64,000 nt of DNA from Dermatemys mawii (GCA_007922305.1 ML677386.1:12815830-12879829), one strand, 5' to 3'. Positions 1-12,800 are shown, counted from the first letter of the stretch. Notes: a model not told the origin generated them from the letters alone. Numbers and translations are program-made.

Positions 1-2519
1 TATGTGGAAACCTATTATAAATAGTCAGTTTTTCAGAATTAATTTTCTTTCGCCATTATAAAACTTTATTGTAATCAGTGCAAATATTTAAAATCAAATA
101 ACTCTACATTCCCCCCCATGCACCGAGGACAGTTTGTGAGACTCTTACTCATGTTGAATAGTTCCATGGGCCATGAGTTGTCCCACTGAAGTCAAGGAAA
201 GGACTATGAAGTAAGGTGGAGAGGGGTATCACAATCTGTGATTGTGATAATTTGTAATGCTGAATACAAGTGCTGCTTCCACTGAGATAATTAATTGTGT
301 TAATTAAATCTAATCTTAGTTCAGAGCCTGGAATCCCATTCAGAGTTCCAATCCCAGGGCAGAGCCTCCTTGTGTGGGTTTATGAATTTTAGGAGCGGGG
401 ACTATTTAGTCCTAATTGTAGTTTGTTTTGCAAAGAGCAGGTGTGGATGGTGAGGTTAATGTGACTGTATTGTGATCATCACATGGCTGGTGGCTTTCCC
501 CCCTACTTCGACAATTTTAATGGCTAACATATTTTTAATCAGATTTGTATACACAGAATATACCTTTATATGCTAATGATATGTATAATTCCGATTCATT
601 GTGAAGATTCTGCAGGCTTAATTCTGCTTCATGCCAAAATATATCAGGAGTAGCTTCACTGATATCCATGGAGTTACGCTGATGTAAATGAAATCAGATG
701 TAGCCCCCAGGGATTTGTTTTTTTAAATTAGGTGTATGCATGAAGCAGTCCAAAATGCACATGCAATTGCCTGCATAATTTACAAATCATTGGCTATTTT
801 GTCAGATAGTTTTTTTAATTTGCACATGAAATGGCAATAAATTGTGCCCAGATTAGCAAACTTTACCATAGATTTTTCTCCTTCTTCACAGAGGCGATAT
901 GCTGTTTGGTTAGAGTATGCACTGTGCAATAAGTTTTCACATAAGAACTGTAGCCAATTAATGCATTTTATCATCCATTTATCAGTGTGTTATGTAGTCT
1001 TACGGTCAATCCATATGTTATTTGATATAAAATTAATGTATGATAAATAGATTTAAATTGTAGGATTATAGAAGTATAAGATTTACAAGTATTTAGGAGT
1101 GACAAGTGTGTATTAGATATATAAGTGAAGCAGGATGGAATGTAAGGCTTATGGACTGAAACCTGTAAGATTTTAGCTTAGCCATATTAGACCGTAAGAT
1201 AAAGAATGCTTGACATGAGTGGATGACCTAGTAATAACCCTATGCCAGTAAGATCACAGGTTTACTGTAAAAGATATGCCAATAAGTAATGTTACAAAAA
1301 GCTAGATTTCAAAATGCCTCCAGATATTATTCAATATTATGAGACACCTGATTATAACATAATGGAATATCCTGTCCTGACTGTAGGGTACATATTTTGC
1401 ATGGATGCTAATGAGAATAAAAGGAACTAAGAAACAACCTATAAAAAATGGGAAACCCCAACATTCATGGGTTATGGAAGTATGGATAAGGAAAAGAGGG
1501 TTGAACCTCTCATTCAAATGCATAAGGTAATAGGCATGGTCAAAACAACAATATAAAGGAGGTTCTTTGGTGGGGTAAAAGTAGGAAGACCCCACCAGAG
1601 AACCCCAGGGAATGACTGCATGGGAAACTCCAGTAGGAGCCATCCCTCTTGGATGATTATCTGCTGAGAGATCCACCAGACCCTAGAACATCTTTGAGGA
1701 TGTGAGTATGACCACAGTCTTAGTCATTGCATGACTTTTTGTAGGATTTCTACAAAATTGCCACTGTACTTATTGCTTTCATAAAATTTGTAGCACAGAT
1801 AAGACTTTGTACTTTTGATTGTGTCTGTGGTCACTATCCTTAAACTCCGTGTGTTCTTAGAGTCTCCAAATTTTAAAAAAAGTACCAGAGGTGATTTTCA
1901 CTCTGGTGATCATGAAACAGTAGAAACAGGAGTGCACCTATGATAATTTAATACAAAATTACTAAATGCAATCTAAATTAGGAAAAGCTACACAACTCTG
2001 CAAGATTGTGATGAGATCAGGTCATGTCAAAGTGCATTCAGGCCAATTCACTTGTGTATTAGTGTAGACTAAAGCAATTGTTAACTGTATAAGTGTATTG
2101 GGTGTTTAAACTTCATAAAGTTTGGGATGTTACATACATTGTTTATGCTTACCCATGTCCTGACATAATGTGATAGCAAACATTTACATAGTAAATACTC
2201 CTGTAACTGAATAACTCATCAGATGTCAAGGAAGCCTTGTAGAATGCTAACAAAGGACTTTATCAGAAAAAATACTAATTCCAAAACAAACAGACATTGT
2301 GTGTGAGGATTGGAGGTCAGAGACTCAAAGTGCATTCTTCACTCACCATCATCAATGAAAAAGCCTATGTGGGTAGGGACACTGACTACTTTTGAGGTAG
2401 GAACTCACAGCTGTGAGTGTGACGGTGATGTTAAGAAACAAAGGGATGCAGGGTATATATTAACATAAAATACTAGGGACGTTCCCAAGGTATGTTGCTC
2501 TAGTATTCAGTCTAGTAAA
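1..2519. other. AT-rich DNA without recognisable gene
   Basis: No convincing exon, RNA gene or well-preserved repeat is visible. The only long open frame, 124 codons on the minus strand at 1302-1676, has no recognisable motif and no splice or promoter context, so it is treated as chance. Around 600-700 there is a weak relative of the 'TGATATCCATGGAGTTAC' fold-back repeats seen elsewhere in the window. Confidence 0.5.
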
Positions 2520-2768
2520 AGAAGTGATATCTTCCTGTGACTTCTGCCATCTGCCCAACTGTGTTAATTTTTCAGCTGCGTCATCTTCCCACCTCTCCCC
2601 TATCCAATTCATCTCTTTTGTTTATCTATCACATTTCATTTGTCCTATCAGCATGTTGTAAACGAGGCAGGGTTGTCTCTATTGTGACATGTTTGTACAA
2701 TGCCTAGCAAAATGATTCTGGATTGAAAGTTCCTAAGTGCTACCACAATACCAATAAATAATCATTCA
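2520..2768 (+). mobile_element. L2/CR1-like LINE 3' end
   Basis: A pyrimidine-rich lead is followed by the words GGCAGGGTTGTCTCTATTG and TTTGTACAATGCCTAGCA, and the fragment ends in CAATACCAATAAATAATC. This order is the typical 3' end of an old L2/CR1-group LINE in amniotes, including the short A/T-rich repeat tail. Two related tails occur at 44322-44445 and, more weakly, at 30611-30720. No coding part is attached. Family recognition is from memory. Confidence 0.6.
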
Positions 2769-3069
2769 TGGGATTAATTTGAAATAATTGCAGAAAACCA
2801 CTGATGTTTTTCTGCTACTCAGTTTTCCTTCTCATTAAGAAACCATATATTCATGTAAAGGGCACAGTCCAAATTCTGACCTCATTCCAGCAAGACTCTT
2901 AAACAGATATCTAAATGGGTGTTTTGGCTCTTGGGCTATTAAATAAAAGTTTTTGTTTCAAAACTTTTTCTTGTGATGAAAAACAACTCAACTTTTTTTG
3001 CTTTAAGTTAACAGGGGAAAAACCTTCATCCATACAGGATGAAATGTTAGGCAAATGATGAGTGACTGT
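2769..3069. other. no feature seen
   Basis: AT-rich sequence between two LINE tails. No open frame, repeat or splice-bounded segment could be supported. Confidence 0.4.
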
Positions 3070-3489
3070 GAAAAATCCTCAATTGCTGGAGACAGGACAC
3101 TAGATGGGGAGGGCTCTGAATTACCGGAGAGAACTCTTTGCCAGGTATCTTCCGGAGGTCTTGACCACATGTTCAGAGTCTAACTGATCACCATATTTGG
3201 GACTGGGAAGGAATTTTTCCCCATCTCAGATTGGCTGAGACCCTGGGGGGTTTGTCTTCCTCTGAAGCTTGGTTCAGGGATTTTTTGCTGATTTAAAATT
3301 GTGTAAATGGTGAATTCTTTGTAACTTGAAGTCTTTAATCCATGATTTCAGGATTTCAGTAACTCAGCCAGAGGTTAGGGTCTATTTCAGGGGTGGGTAA
3401 GTGAGGTTCTGTGACCTGCAATGTACAAGAGGTCAGACTAGATGATCACTATGGTCCCTTCTAACCTTAAAGTCTACAAGTCTGTGAGA
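3070..3489 (+). mobile_element. CR1 LINE 3' UTR, 5'-truncated
   Basis: This has the word order of a sauropsid CR1 3' UTR: ACATGTTCAGAGTCTAACTG, GGGAAGGAATTTTTCCCC, then GGAGGTTAGGG-type filler, and finally AGGTCAGACTAGATGATCA followed by GGTCCCTTCTAACCTTAAAG. It stops at the short octamer-like repeats (CTACAAG, CTGTGAG) where CR1 reverse transcription normally starts. No ORF2 remains attached, which is the usual 5' truncation. The last ~60 bases are shared with the tRNA SINEs at 17366 and 38860. Confidence 0.9.
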
Positions 3490-3825
3490 TTGTAAACATG
3501 GATTACAATAGAAGATGTTATTAAATGTTATGCAATGGGTGCTGAAGTATAATAAACTAAATTATGATCATAATGTATGGATATAAGATATTGAAGCACT
3601 GTTGTGCACTGCTTAATATCTATTTCCCCTCCACTGTGGATTACTAAGAGATACAGTGACAGCATTGCTTCAGCATGTTCCTTCCAAAACCAAAAAACGG
3701 CAGAAGAAATATTTTAATATAAATTGGCATCAGTCAGACACTAAAGATGTACGATGCGCCAATCTGCTTCAAATATTCAGATTGGACAGCTGCCATTTCA
3801 CATAATAGCAGATGTCCCAGCTAAT

Positions 3826-3870
3826 ACACACACACACACACACACACACATACACACACACACACACGCG
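3826..3870. repeat. (CA)n microsatellite
   Basis: About 45 bases of CA dinucleotides with a single T interruption near 3851, ending in CGCG. Simple repeat read directly from the sequence. Confidence 0.97.
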
Positions 3871-4011
3871 CCAAAAAATTTTAACTGAGGAATTATGCAA
3901 CATACTGTCATTACATTAACCAGCACAGAATTGCATAGCTTTTAAAAGCAGATACCACTCTTCATACACCCAAGTACCTCTTCAGCATAAGACTCATTTT
4001 ATTAAAGAATG

Positions 4012-4788
4012 TCATAAGTGTGAAGTAGCCTAGAATTAGTGTTTACCTGTAAGGGGTTAAGCTAAAGGTAACCTGAGAGGTGGACAACTGACCAATGAGA
4101 AATTCCTCAGGAGACAAAGGATTTTAAGTTTCAGTTTCTCTCTGGGTCTCTCTCTGTTCACCTCGGCTATGGGATGAACACAGCTATGTCTTTCACTGTA
4201 ACTATAGATTCTATTAAGTACTGTAGTCAGTAAGTTTACCTTCTTTTTATCACTTGGAGGGTTCTCAGTGGTGAGTGTTGGCTGGGTGCTTCTTGATATT
4301 GTAAGATTCAGCAGAGATATCAACAGTGGGAGAAAGTTGCCTCGGGGGAGAGGTTTGGTTTCTGAATCCTTTTGTTGATTATGGTAGATGCTGTTCTATT
4401 GATGGTTATAAGAGATTTATTCCTTTCTTTTTTTCTTTTATTAAAATCTTTCTTTTAAGAAGCTGACTGCTTGTTTTTCATTGTGTAAGATCCTGGTTTT
4501 GGATCGGGCACGTCTCACAGGAGCAGGCGAGGTTTGTTTTTTTTATCTCAAGCTTCCCAGGGAAGGAAGACGTTTGGGGGGTTAGTGGAAAGGGAAAGAA
4601 GGGTCCCAAACTACCCTAGACCTAGTTTGGTGGTGGCAGTGTACCAGGTCCAGATACAGAAGAAGTTGTGTTCTGGGGGAAAACATTTTAACCCATGCTG
4701 GTAAAATAAGCTTGGAGGGGTTATTTCTTTTTTCATGCGGGTCCCCACATCTGTACCCTAGAGTTCAGAGTGAGGAGGCAAACCTGAC
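4012..4788. mobile_element. 778-bp dispersed repeat, copy A
   Basis: This segment is repeated at 23158-23936 with roughly 95% identity judged by eye. Both copies begin TCATAAGTGTGAAGTAG and end CCTGAC. The bases just outside copy A are AAAGAATG on the left and AAAGAAAT on the right (6 of 8 match), as expected for a duplicated target site. It has no coding capacity; the 88-codon minus-strand frame inside it is broken in the other copy. I know this sequence from memory as a very abundant turtle repeat. The apparent 8-bp duplication suggests a hAT-like non-autonomous DNA element, but no clear terminal inverted repeat is visible. An LTR reading (TGTG...GACA, six bases inside) gives no matching flanks. 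The class is therefore left open. Confidence 0.8.
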
Positions 4789-4796
4789 AAAGAAAT

Positions 4797-7544
4797 AGAA
4801 CTGTTTCCTGGCAACAAGTTGGGATTTTGTTGATTTTTTGATAAGGTCTGGAAAATATGATAATCTGAGTCATCAGTATTTTGTCTTTCTTGTTTCTAAT
4901 ACTCTCTGCTGAATGCAGCTGCCCAAATTTTTTTCTCTTTCTTTTTTTTTAATATTTGCAGACACAGTAAATACATTTGTGCTTTTTTGAGTTCTGTAGA
5001 CAGCCTACTGAATACATGCATACTTCAGATCTGTAACTTATTTTAGATTTTTACTTATCTCCATCTTTCAACATTTTGATTTTATCTCAACATATTATAA
5101 TAATACTGCTACCACAAAGGCATAAACATGAAACTGAGGTTATAGAAAAGGCTTTTAGCTGAGTGTAACAGTGGGGTCCCGCATCATTCTCAGACTTCCT
5201 TTTTATTAGCTTTTTAAGTCCCTCTCATTTTGGCCCCAATTCAGGGAGCACATTGGCATAATAGGACTTAAGCACATGCTTAGCTGCTTTCCCGAATAGG
5301 ATCCTTTGTCTTTTCCTCCCTATGTTGTCCAACTTTTGAACCTTAATAAGTTGCAATGTGTTTGTATATTATTTTGTGTGAAGAACATTAACTCTTCTAA
5401 GGATTCCTGGAGAAAGTGGAATTTCATATTTGTTTTTGCATTTGTAGTCCTAAATTTTGAGTTTGCTTTTACTTCTTAGAAATCAAATAAATATATCTGA
5501 AAATAAAGATGTTTACAAGGCCCAGGGCAAGCTTGGGTAGTGTCTAAAAACTATGACCAATAATGGTACAGTCTCACAATCACTTCTATTCCAGCTGACA
5601 CCAATTTATTGGCCGTTTGGGAATCATGTATCACCACTGGGCCAAATTCTGCCTACAGCTGTATGTACATACATCTCCCACCTACTTTAATGAGAATTAC
5701 ATGTTCATAACTGACTGAGGAATTTGGCTTAGTTTCCTCATCACTGTTGATGGGTAAGCAAAGTATTTGGAGGAGAGAGGAAGATATTCACAGAATATCA
5801 ACATCTCCAGTTTGTATAATTTCTAGAACCCTCTTATGTTTTAAAATACTACCTTTAACATTGTGTTCCAAGTAGTCACTTAGGAAAACCTCACAAACCA
5901 TCTTTCCAAGGGAATTTCCATTCAGTTGTGCAACTGACAATTCTGCTACCACAGACCATATATTGCAGTCCTTATGCAGGTAAAAGTTCCACTGAAGTTA
6001 ATATTACTTGAGCCTGATACTGTAAACATATGCAAGGAAAGAGAGGAACAGCTGTCATTTGAATGTTTTTCTCTTATCAAGTTCTTTGTGAAAACAAAAT
6101 CTAGAATTCCAATGGTTGTTCTGAGTCGCAGCTTCTGTTCCAAAAGGTGTATTATCGTTTTATAGGGCAAAAGGTCCATCTTTTTGAGATTTTACAAAAT
6201 GTAGCTGCCTGGCTGCTGTATTTGTTTATTACAGACTGTGGATGTAATAGAATCAAATTATCCTTCAAGCGTACCTTCTTCATAATGTACACCCACTCCT
6301 AAGCAGTCAGAAGTATAATGCATTATGTTCAACTGTCCACTTGAATGTTATAAATACGTTTATTAACATTGTTGGCAGGTTGTTAAACAGAACGGATTCA
6401 CTGAATACACACCTCAGTTTGCAGTTCCTTAGCCAAACAGCCCTACATAGAAGCATATATTCATAACTTAAAGTGATTTAAGTCACCCAGCAAAAAACTT
6501 TTATAAAAAATATTTAATTACTTTTTATAATCTGTCATTTATCCATGACAGAATTCAATAAAAACACTTGAGCTGCTAGCGAGGAGAAAAAGTGTGAATA
6601 ACAATTTGATTTGTGCTTACAAATGCACTGATGCCTCTAGGAAACCTGGAAAACCAGACTATTTGGAAAGAATTTGGCTTAGATACATAAATATGTTTTC
6701 CAGTGGGGTGTATCTACTCCTCATTCTGAATTATTAAATCTATGTGCATGAAAAAAGAATATTTGATGCTTAAAATTGCAATTAGAGGAAGCATAAGAGG
6801 TAAAATATAAGCATTTCAAAATAAGTAAAATCCAATAAAGCAATAAAACAATCTTGCTCTTAACAAAAAAGTCAGTGGTGATAGCATATTTATTATTTTA
6901 AATTCCTAAAATGTGTGCTAGATAAAGCCGGTCAAAATTTTCCATTAAAAGCTTTTCTTCCCCTTTCAAATAGAAAATGTCCTTTTGACAAAATAGAAAA
7001 GTTTGAAAAAATACATCTTTTTTCTGTAAAAATAAATTGATTTTCTGTTTTTTGGTTGACAAAACCACAAAGTCATTTCCTAATCAGTTTTGGGTGTATG
7101 TGTTTTGGTGGTACTGTAAGATTCATTTGGTTTTTTTAAAAAAACAACAACGTAGTAGCTAAGATGACAGTGAGAGAGTTTTAATGACTAATTGATGGTG
7201 GCCAGCATTGCAGAAGTGAGGAAGGATTTAAATGACATGAGGGTTATTGCTTCGCAGACCACAGTAAATAAAGCATTCTCTAAATCAGGGAATGGGTGAA
7301 AAAAGGTTGCAAAGATTCCTGTAGGGAAAATGGAATATTAAAATAAATGGTTTGCAGTTTCCATCCTGCAAGGAAAGTGAGAGAGGAAGAGAGGGCTACA
7401 ACAATATTTCCTTTTTTTCTACTGGGCGGTATGGAGAGAGGAGAGCATAATGAAGCTGACTTCTGCAGTTCAGGTAACAAACCTTCTTCATTGCACCTGG
7501 TGATGAGTTGGGGAAGGGAGACATGAGATCTCCTGAGAAACTAA
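4797..7544. other. gene-free stretch with weak fold-back and A/T-rich repeats
   Basis: No exon or RNA gene was seen. It contains degraded members of the palindromic 'lagging' repeats (about 5232-5320, with GACTTAAGCACATGCTTAG, and 5638-5730) and an A/T-rich 'CAAAATTTTCCATTAAAAG' element at about 6930-7065, related to those at 9528, 51080 and 52510. The two opposing small frames at 5946-6179 are not supported by motifs. Confidence 0.45.
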
Positions 7545-8172
7545 AGGTTTTTCTACACAGAGAAATTGACCAAAATAGCTATTCTGGAATAACTATTGCA
7601 CTAGAGCTGTGGAATAACTTCTTTAATGGGTCTAAAACCCCATACTGAACATAGACAGATAGGGGAGGAGAACCTCTAGTGTTTATAGGCAAGCAGTTTG
7701 ACCACATCCCCACACAGTTGCCAGTCAAGGAGACAGGCAACCACAGCTATAACCAATAAAGGGAACAAGGCCTGCTATACAGAGGAGAGTAGACAAAAGA
7801 AAGGGGAGGCACAAAGGCCTGGGACAGCAAAGGAGAGGCAGCCTTCTATCAGGCTGCCTCCAGGAAAGTAACCAAGAAACAGAAGCAGACTATAAGCCTA
7901 AAACTGAAGGACTTTTAGCCTTAATTAGAGGTGAGGGTCCAGGTATTGACCTGACTGAAGACAACCTAAGGAGGATCATCCCTGAAAAAGACAGGTGTGG
8001 GCTTTTGGGACCCCTCAGAAGTCCATACCAAGGGACCATGACACTCCCCATGTGGACACTCTTATTAAGGGATAAGAGACAGTGTCTGCACATGGAGTTA
8101 TTCTGGAATAGCTATAATGCTTTACATTTACTCCCTACTTTTTCTGTAATAACTTCCCTATGTAGACAAGCT
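7545..8172. mobile_element. MITE-like element split by a ~450-bp insertion
   Basis: The ends are imperfect inverted repeats: GGTTTTTCTACACAGAGAAA at the left, and the right end reads AGCTTGTCTACATAGGGAAG on the opposite strand. The sub-terminal words ATTCTGGAATAACTA (left) and TTCTGGAATAGCTATAAT (right) also belong to one family. Between roughly 7640 and 8090 lies unrelated sequence that I could not classify, and its exact joints are unclear. Family recognition is from memory; the nested structure is inferred from the spacing of the two halves. Confidence 0.5.
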
Positions 8173-8210
8173 GTGTTGAGTGCATTCAAGAGAGAAAAAG
8201 GGGAATAAGG

Positions 8211-8299
8211 TTTTCAAAAGCATATGTGATTTAGGAGCCCAAATTCAATAGACTTTCAAGGTAACTATTACTCCTAAATCACCTAGGTGCTTTTGAAAA
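8211..8299. repeat. palindromic fold-back repeat
   Basis: The left arm TTTTCAAAAGCATATGTGAT and its continuation TTAGG pair imperfectly with the right arm around CCTAAATCACCTAGGTGC and TTTTGAAAAT. The arms span 8211-8234 and 8273-8299 with a 38-base loop. A diverged relative without a clear second arm is at 32393-32475. No coding potential. Confidence 0.7.
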
Positions 8300-8385
8300 T
8301 CCCATACATAAAATTTAACTTTGTAAAGGGTAGAAAAAAGGTCCACATTTCTTGGTCAAGGTATAGTCAAGGTCCAGACTCCAGA

Positions 8386-8446
8386 GAAAATAATAATAAA
8401 ATAATAATAATAACAATAGCAATAATGTTGATAATAAGTAAATAAA
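8386..8446. repeat. (AAT)n-rich simple repeat
   Basis: An interrupted run of AAT/ATA triplets, read directly. No tail-bearing LINE could be tied to it. Confidence 0.85.
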
Positions 8447-8799
8447 AAGATCTTAGGATCCATTCAAAAGTGTCTGCCATTTTGGCCCGTAGTCCACCTT
8501 TTGACTCTCCTCCTATGGTAATGCTAAACCTGTAGATCCATTTGAGTCATAGGCCTGCAGTGTAGTCTTTTTGAAGTTCTGCCTGATGAAAATTATGTAG
8601 CATGAGGAGATCTGACTCAGAACACTGTGAAGAGCTGATTGAGCACAGATAGAGTTTTGCCGATGTATGGCAATTGGAGTTTCCATGCAGACTAATTGGT
8701 GAATGCTTAAGGACTGATGAGACTGACGTAATGTTGGATGGCTTGGTAAAAGCAACCAGAAGAGTTATGAAGATTATAACAGTGCACCTGGCAGGAGTA

Positions 8800-9350
8800 C
8801 TTCCACCAGTTGTGATGTAATATACTGTGTGAAACTTATTCGATCTTTGGCCAATCCTCAATGCTAACACGGAGTGTTGTTTATCATCTGCACCTGTTAA
8901 GAGGAATGCCAATTTTTCTATCAGATATTTACCTTGCTACAGTTATCGATACATTTGCCACCTTGAGAGTAGGCTACTGTGATTGTTCACATGAAGCAAC
9001 ACTGAGAATCCAAAATTTTAATTTAATGCAGAATGTGGCTGCTTATTAATTAAAGAGTGCTTTCTGAAAAGGGCTCTAATCTGAATAGGCTGCTTATTAA
9101 TTTCTAGGTGTAGGGTAAGATATCAGTTATAATTTATAAAACACTAAAAGGTTTAACACTTGTCTACCTAACCTTTGCAATCACTCCAGATGACAGAGTC
9201 ATAACTGCAGTTAGTGATGGTGTCCCTAGCTAGCAGCTCTCTAGTTAAAAAGGAAAGGAAATGACAGGGTATGTCATTTTCTATGAGTCGTCTTTGCCTC
9301 TGAAATGTATTCCCCTCCTTAGTCTATCAGCGCCTAGATTTATTAACCTT
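8800..9350 (+). pseudogene. CR1 reverse-transcriptase C-terminal remnant
   Basis: The 62-codon frame at 8861-9049 gives, in order, FLSDIYLATVIDTFATLR, VGYCD and LRIQNFNLMQNVAAY. These match the CR1 ORF2 block just after the catalytic palm, where the family reads roughly 'PFLS..DLATV.HA.VTSRLDYCN...LP...RKLQLVQNAAAR'. Downstream, in another frame, IIYKTLKGLTLVYL near 9130-9175 matches the next CR1 block, 'F K.L.LTYKALKGL.P.YL'. Frameshifts and stops separate the pieces, so it is dead. The catalytic domain upstream is not recognisable. Boundaries are approximate. Confidence 0.75.
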
Positions 9351-9527
9351 TCAAAGGACGATGCAAAGCTCACATATTTAGAATGATTTATATTTTGGTA
9401 ACTATATATTAGTTGCTACATAGAGCCTATACCAGTATACAGAGGTAGGGATAGGTGCTTCAAGCCAAATAAATATGAAAGGATATCTTGCTATTAAATG
9501 GCATGTAATGCAGAGGAGTTTATTGCA

Positions 9528-9830
9528 ACTAGAGCTGGCCAAACTGTTTATTATTAATAATATTAACTAGAATTGCTTGGAAGATGATTTTGGTTCCCCC
9601 TGCAAAAAAAAGAAAAAAATGTGTCAAAATTCTTTGAAAGTTTTTGGACTTTTACTGAAAATCAAATAATCAAAATTTCACTTTTGGTTTTATTTTATTG
9701 ACAAAAACTCAAAATGTATCTGAAGACAGACATTTTCCAATGAAATGTTCATTTTGTAAAATAAGCCATTTTTTGAATCAAAAAGATTTCAAATGAAAAA
9801 TGTTGACCATCTCAAATTCTAACTCCTCTT
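9528..9830. repeat. A/T-rich 'TTTTCA/TGAAAA' dispersed repeat
   Basis: It starts at AGAGCTGGCCAAACTG and is filled with words such as TTTCCAATGAAATG, CAAAATTTCAC and AATGTTGACCATCTC. Similar sequence is found at about 6930-7065, 40690-40830, 51080-51220 and 52510-52740. It is likely one degenerate fold-back MITE family with a 'GAGCTGG(T/C)CRAA' end, recognised from memory in sauropsids. Boundaries are uncertain. Confidence 0.45.
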
Positions 9831-12800
9831 TGTTTAGTGAAGTGTTCATGACTTGATCCTGATTTCCTTCAGGTTTATTTGTAATTTATAAGTATTTACC
9901 AAATGAGTTGGACAAATAACCTTCAGACAAGGAGTTGTTCACAGATGATTCACTCTTCATTATTTGCATTATGTGATTGGTCATGGAGGGCCAGGTTCTG
10001 TTTTGTTCAGGACTCTTTAAGTTCAAAGGCAGCGGAAAACAGCCAGATCTGACTCTGAATATAGCACTGGAATGGGAGATGACTCAGATGGTGCAGCATA
10101 CGTACAGGGCTCCCAGCATAGGGGATATATTGGGGATGGGGTGTGGTTGAGATATCCCTACTCTGGTTCTTCCCAGCATGCATGTTCTTTCTTCTAGAAC
10201 ATTGTCAAATGGCATAAATTACAGTAGCCTCTGTGCTGCATTAGTCTATTCCAGCATAAAGGCTGGGAGCCATAAAAGGCTACCTAAAGTCTCCCACTGC
10301 TCCTTGCATCACGGAACAGAGCCCCGATACTATGACAGCTTTTTGGCTTGGTGACTGGAATGTTAATGCACTTTTCTGGTATGATTTTTCAGACCAATAA
10401 TCATGTGTTTAAATTTGTGAATCTTTCAGCCTCCAGATAGCGTTCAGGAACTCCGTGGGATACCAGGATGCTTGAAACTAACAACTAGTAGGATTCCATG
10501 AAACATAGCTAGTCAAATATGGCACTTTTTTGCCAAGGTGGAGTTGATTTAATATTTTTAGTATTCAGCCACCTCTGTTTGCACAGGCATTTACATCTTA
10601 GGGGCAGCGGTAGGGGAGTCCAAGCCCAGCCACTCCACCAGGCTACAACCCATGGTGCTAGGATGGGCAGCAGCATTTGGCCTGCAAGGAGGCATTCTGA
10701 GTTACCTCCCGTCCCCGCATCTAACTTCCTACCGTTCCTTTCTTTCTTCAGCTTCTGCTCCCAGGTAAGGGAAAAAGTGAAAGAAACAGAATTCAAATCT
10801 CAGTCCAAACTCGCTCAGCTGAAAGTCCTGTTCCCACAAGGGGGCTTCTCCAGCCCTGTTCAGGATAGGTCTGTACTCCTCTCCAGTCACCCCTTTCTGA
10901 AATGGATTGCTCCCTATCCAGCCCTGTCCCCAGTCAGAGCATACTCAGCAGGGCTGGAGGAGCAGAGCTACGTGGGCCCATTACTGACCTTTAAACCTTT
11001 CTAGCCCAATGTGGAGTTTGTATACCCCATTACAATGCCTTTAACTTTTGTCACATGCCATGGATATATTGCATCAAAAGCTGAAAGGGCATCTCCCCTC
11101 AAACACAGTATACTTGACTATTATAGAAAGACAGTTAAAAGACAAATTGGCCTTTTGTAGATGCCTCTTACAAATGTTTGTTTTGACTGAAAAGCAGAAT
11201 GTTCTACAGTCTGGTCCAGTGTGCAGGGATATTTATGTAGATACAGAGGAGCCAGAGGGGCAAGGAAAGACTTGAAAAACAATGTGTTGACATAACTGTC
11301 ACATTCCAAAGAGATGGTGGAAAGTTTTAACACTGGAAACAGGAGAAGAGAAGTAGGCCGTCTGAAAATGAGATCCATGCTCTCTCAATCGCTTTTTCTA
11401 TTCTCCCCATTGTGTATTTTCCAGCATTTTACTTTTCTCTCTCATTTCTGTTTAATTTTTTTTTTCATTTCAATATAGAAAAAATGAGAGTTCTGACCTG
11501 ACTTTCAAGTCCACTACATTGACTTCAGTGGCACTCTGTGCAAATACAGGCCTGTGTCTGCATGGAGCACATTGCAAGTTTGAGGACTATACAGAGCAAA
11601 AAAGCATGTTTGGAAATGTTCTTTCGGTAAAGGATTAGCAACTCAAGGTCCTATGAAAGATACTTTATCTTAGCCAGGAAATCAGTCGCTACTGAAATCA
11701 GCCTTGCTCTGCAGTCTTCTTCTTAGTGTTCTGTTCTACTTGCAGTGACAGGGAAAAACAAGATGCATTCAGCCTGACTGAACAGACCTTATAAAAAGTC
11801 TGCTGTGATCAACAGGACAGGAAGAGGAAAAGAAAATAGCAACCAGCTAAAACTGCGTAATGAAGAACAGAGGAAAGAGCAAACACACTTTCGTTAATTT
11901 CCGCAAATGGATTTTTAATATTAAAATAACAGTGTGAGCTTTTCTGCAAAGTGATTTCACCTTGAAAGTCTTCTCCATTCACTGCTTCAGAAAAGCTTTG
12001 GTGTGGGTATCAGGAAAGATAGTAGATGTATTTGGAAATGAAGCGTTAAATGGTTCTTTACTGGTTGAGTGGCGTAGGCTTATTTTGGATCTTATGATTC
12101 AATAAGCTGCTTAAGCATGTGCCTTAACTTTAAGCCCCTGAATTGGAGGCAGTGGGACAACTCAGGTGCTTAAAATCATTGTTGCCTCTTTCCGCAATAC
12201 CATCTGTGCAGGGGCAGGATCTACAGTGGGGAAAAAGAATCGGAAGTGGGGATGGTTACTGTATGCAGGATTGTAGCTGGAAAGTTAATGAGACAGGCAG
12301 TAGGTAATTTAAGGCTATTTCCATGTGGGAGACCTCAGGAGAAGGATGGCTGAGAGAAATGGGTGCTAGGACAACTTGTAAATATATGGCTTCTGGAAGT
12401 ACCACACTAAAGAAAATGGTGAGCAAATATAAAAAGGGAACACTGTACATGTGTGTTTCATAAACTATAAAAACATACAAAACAAAGAAAGGAAAAAAAA
12501 GAGCTTCGGTTTCTGCTTGAATGACCCATGAAGTTAGATGAAGTATAGAGTTGTGTGTGAAAAGAAGCAAGATGAGAAAATGAAATAATAGTTTTTGAAT
12601 GTCACTAAGCTTACAGATTATTATTGCTTTGCTAATAAAACACCCACCCCATTTCAAATGATACAGCTTAGTGTTAAACATGATTACAAAACAAAAAGCT
12701 GCATGAACCATTTTTGGTTCTTAAGGTATACAGAAATTAAGGATGCTTTAAGCAAGATAAACAGATGGGTATGTCACTTGCTTTTCCATGCACTGATTGT

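Noticed and set aside
1302..1676. 124-codon minus-strand open frame
   Set aside because: No motif, no supporting splice sites or repeat-protein similarity.
4012..4788. Reading the 778-bp repeat as a solo LTR with TGTG...GACA ends
   Set aside because: Bases outside TG/CA do not match in either copy, whereas the ends six bases further out give 6/8 and 7/8 matching flanks; class left open instead.
5946..6179. Opposing 63- and 77-codon frames
   Set aside because: Mirror frames on both strands with no motif and no splice sites.
10519..11004. 161-codon plus-strand open frame
   Set aside because: No recognisable domain, no promoter or splice context, and an opposing 95-codon frame in the same GC-richer patch; composition explains it.
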